Assembly (NCBI GenBank): GCA_903858115.1
Contig: CAIOHR010000114.1
Location: 186,001 to 250,000, forward strand
Reading direction: 5' to 3'
Source: an uncultured Pirellula sp.
GTDB taxonomy: Bacteria > Planctomycetota > Planctomycetia > Pirellulales > Pirellulaceae
Length of the DNA: 64,000 bases
Shown here piece after piece: positions 61,882 to 64,000 of this stretch (positions are counted from its first letter, which is position 1; each line of letters starts with the position of its first letter). The notes under the pieces are model-generated. The model did no database searches, was not told where the DNA came from, and worked only from the letters and a program-made list of their open reading frames with translations. A program made the position numbers and the translations under genes.

Positions 61882-64000
61882 ATGCCAAATCAGCCGCATC
61901 TTGACGAACATCCGATATCAGAACTTTATCCCGCCTATCGCTGCCCAGCCACAAGCTACGATGAGCTGATCAGCGACGGGCAGGTACGCCCGCATTACCA
62001 GGGGCTCCTCGGGATACAGCCTCGATTAGACGGGGGCGAACTCTACCTTCGCTGGCAATCGGTCAAACGGTCACTCCGCGAGAACCCATCTGCATCTACT
62101 GGTCAGTTGATGAAGACCGATGCTTCTCGGATTTGGGAGCTGGATCCCATTCCGTTTGTTATCTCGGAATCACAGTGGTCCGGCCTATCGAAAGGAATTG
62201 AACAACGAGTTCGTTTATTGGATCTTCTGATCCAAGATGTTTACGGAGATCAAAAATACCTCCGGCAAGGGCTGATACCACCGGAACTCGTATTCGGCTC
62301 AAAGAGCTTCGTCCGCCCGATGCAACACGCTGTACCGGGCGAGCGATTTATTTATCTTTACGCAGCTCAGATTGTTCGCAACCTATCCGGAGACTGGATG
62401 GTATTGGCCGACCGAACCCAAGGTCCAAGCGGCGGAGGATTGGCTGTCGAAAATCGACTTGCTATCTCCCGCGTTCTTGAGAGAGACTTTCGCGACATGA
62501 AAGTCATGCGACTCGCTAGCTTCTTTGCAGGCCTGCGAGATCAACTCAACGCGTCGGGTGTCCGAAGGAGCAAAACGTCGCGGAATGTGCTGCTCAGTCC
62601 AGGGATCGCCAGCCGAACGTTTTTTGAAGACGCATATCTAGCACGCTATCTCGGATATACACTGACTCAGACGAGCGACTTGACGGTCCGAGGTGGAGAT
62701 GTCTATTTGAAGACACTCGGAGGTTTGGTAAGCGTGGAGTCGATTCTACGAAGAATCCCCGATACCGATTGTGATCCGCTCGAAATTAACACCCAAAGCT
62801 CGTTGGGTATCGCAGGGTTATGCCAAGCGGTGCGAGATAAACAAGTGCGTATCGCAAACCAATTGGGAAGCGGCTGGGCAGAGTGCCCTGCAGTAACGGC
62901 GATACTCCCTCAATTGTGCAAAGCGATCTTGAAAGAAGATCTCATCCTGCAAAATTCTCCGATGCACTGGTGTGGTGCCCCCGAAGTTCTAGAAGAAGTA
63001 TTGAAGGATGTCGAACGTTACGCATTCCGAGATTCGTTTACGCGACATTCCAGCTCGGATTGGGAGTTCTATAAATCCAATGAACTCGAACGCGCTCGTT
63101 TTCGCGAAGAACTAAAGGCTAGACCTTGGAGTTTCGTTGCTGTCGAACCCAACCGCCCCAGTTACTCACCTGTTTGGAACGGCAATCGAGTGGTCGCTTG
63201 GCCGACGGTGTTGCGGGTCTTTGCGGCAGCGACTAGATCCGGCTTTGACGTGATGCCCGGTGGGATTGCACGCGTCGCAGATCAAGAAGACCGCGTATCC
63301 GAGAGCCTCATTGGCGGCCAAATGAGCAAAGATGTTTGGGTACTGACATCGAACAAGGTTCGACCTGTGACACTATTGACATCGCCGAGGACATCGACAG
63401 AAGTTCGACGCAGTGGAATGGATTTGCCAAGCCGTGTTGCCGAACATCTTTTTTGGCTTGGACGAAGCACCGAACGTGCGGAAGGGATGGCTCGGCATGC
63501 GAGGCTATGTGTATCGCAATTGGCGGGCGAAGTAGAGCCGGAATTGCTCGATTTTCACTGGCAAGTGGTCTATGCCCTCTCCTCAGGAGATGGAACGCTC
63601 ACCGAGACATTACCACAAGATACCGACAGCCATTTGGAAGAGATGCGAAAAGAGGTCTTGCAGTTTTTGTTTGCGAGCAACCGAGCCATGTCGCTGAGTG
63701 GCGCACTCATGGGAATACGAAACAATTCGGAGATTATCCGAGACCGATTGAGCTTTGATTCGTGGCAGTTGCTGAGCAAACTGGACCTCAATTATTTGAT
63801 TCCGTGGCCGGAACGTAGGGAGCGGTTGGGAGATGCGGGAGTATTCCTAAATCAAGTGACAACCCTTCTTTCCGCGTTTGCTGGCCTGGTATCCGAAAAC
63901 ATGACGCGTGGACCAGGCTGGCTCTTCCTGGAACTAGGGCGGCGCATCGAACGCGCCTTTGGACTGATCCGTTTACAAGAGCTATTGCTGGTACCAGGTG
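61882..64000 (+). CDS. Circularly permuted ATP-grasp/alpha-E fusion, 3' truncated
   Basis: An open frame of 706 codons runs off the right edge. The N-terminal 470 residues match circularly permuted ATP-grasp proteins: RVRLLDLLIQDVYGDQKYLR, WMVLADRTQGPSGGGLAVEN with R-T-Q-x-P-S-G, then LARYLGYTLTQTSDLTVRGG and VAWPTVLRVFAAAT. From about residue 515 an alpha-E (DUF403) domain begins (LPSRVAEHLFWLGRSTERAE, then GALMGIRNNSEIIRDRLS). These domains are usually encoded by adjacent genes for amide or peptide ligation next to transglutaminase genes. Here they are fused. AAGGGA precedes the ATG. Confidence 0.9.
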   Translation, partial: MPNQPHLDEHPISELYPAYRCPATSYDELISDGQVRPHYQGLLGIQPRLDGGELYLRWQSVKRSLRENPSASTGQLMKTDASRIWELDPIPFVISESQWSGLSKGIEQRVRLLDLLIQDVYGDQKYLRQGLIPPELVFGSKSFVRPMQHAVPGERFIYLYAAQIVRNLSGDWMVLADRTQGPSGGGLAVENRLAISRVLERDFRDMKVMRLASFFAGLRDQLNASGVRRSKTSRNVLLSPGIASRTFFEDAYLARYLGYTLTQTSDLTVRGGDVYLKTLGGLVSVESILRRIPDTDCDPLEINTQSSLGIAGLCQAVRDKQVRIANQLGSGWAECPAVTAILPQLCKAILKEDLILQNSPMHWCGAPEVLEEVLKDVERYAFRDSFTRHSSSDWEFYKSNELERARFREELKARPWSFVAVEPNRPSYSPVWNGNRVVAWPTVLRVFAAATRSGFDVMPGGIARVADQEDRVSESLIGGQMSKDVWVLTSNKVRPVTLLTSPRTSTEVRRSGMDLPSRVAEHLFWLGRSTERAEGMARHARLCVSQLAGEVEPELLDFHWQVVYALSSGDGTLTETLPQDTDSHLEEMRKEVLQFLFASNRAMSLSGALMGIRNNSEIIRDRLSFDSWQLLSKLDLNYLIPWPERRERLGDAGVFLNQVTTLLSAFAGLVSENMTRGPGWLFLELGRRIERAFGLIRLQELLLVPG

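Overview
The window looks like chromosome from a planctomycete, most likely order Pirellulales. Diagnostic genes are the cytochrome-like DUF1549/DUF1553 protein paired with a DUF1501 protein (4324-11006), a one-cysteine-motif sulfatase, a Minf_1886-family protein, DUF4058, DUF1580-like small proteins and an H4MPT-type ATP-grasp enzyme. By eye the base composition is near 50% GC. No rRNA operon or CRISPR array was seen.

Backbone, left part (1-33396): an HU-like protein, a MazG-like pyrophosphohydrolase, a 2-Cys peroxiredoxin, moaC plus a polyprenyl synthase, the DUF1553/DUF1501 pair, a DUF4058 protein, a sigma-like ORF and glycosyltransferase with probable frame damage, a YheT-like hydrolase, guaA-ettA, a broken AAA ATPase, leuC-leuD followed by a GT10 glycosyltransferase, cysC in a small operon, several secreted or membrane proteins, a PQQ-like propeller protein, a sulfatase, yidD and a PSP1 protein. 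Three intergenic spots carry repeat-like inverted sequences.

Mobile region (33395-51025): a tRNA-Gly(CCC) gene has been split at its anticodon loop. Its 5' half with a good promoter lies at 33398-33435, its 3' half at 50983-51018, and one complete copy at 44757-44829 between two integrated elements. Element 1 (about 11.3 kb) supplies the 5' half of the intact copy. Element 2 (about 6.2 kb) supplies the 3' half. Each has a homologous tyrosine recombinase next to the intact tRNA, pointing away from it, so the two elements are mirror-oriented around one target. Element 1 also carries a second, unrelated recombinase, a DUF1580-like candidate excisionase, DUF3102, an HTH regulator, a possible small RNA and a coupled seven-gene operon ending in a tape-measure-like coiled-coil protein and a 155-residue protein. 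No capsid, portal or large terminase is visible. Element 2 carries an integrase, a DUF1580-like protein, a divergent superfamily-A polymerase-like protein with a His/Pro-rich insert, and two convergent envelope-type cargo genes.

Backbone, right part (51026-64000): small and large hypothetical proteins, a lipoprotein, ParA, tpiA, a TPR-like secreted protein, an MfnD-like ATP-grasp protein, FabI, a DUF4097-like lipoprotein and, running off the right edge, a circularly permuted ATP-grasp/alpha-E fusion protein.
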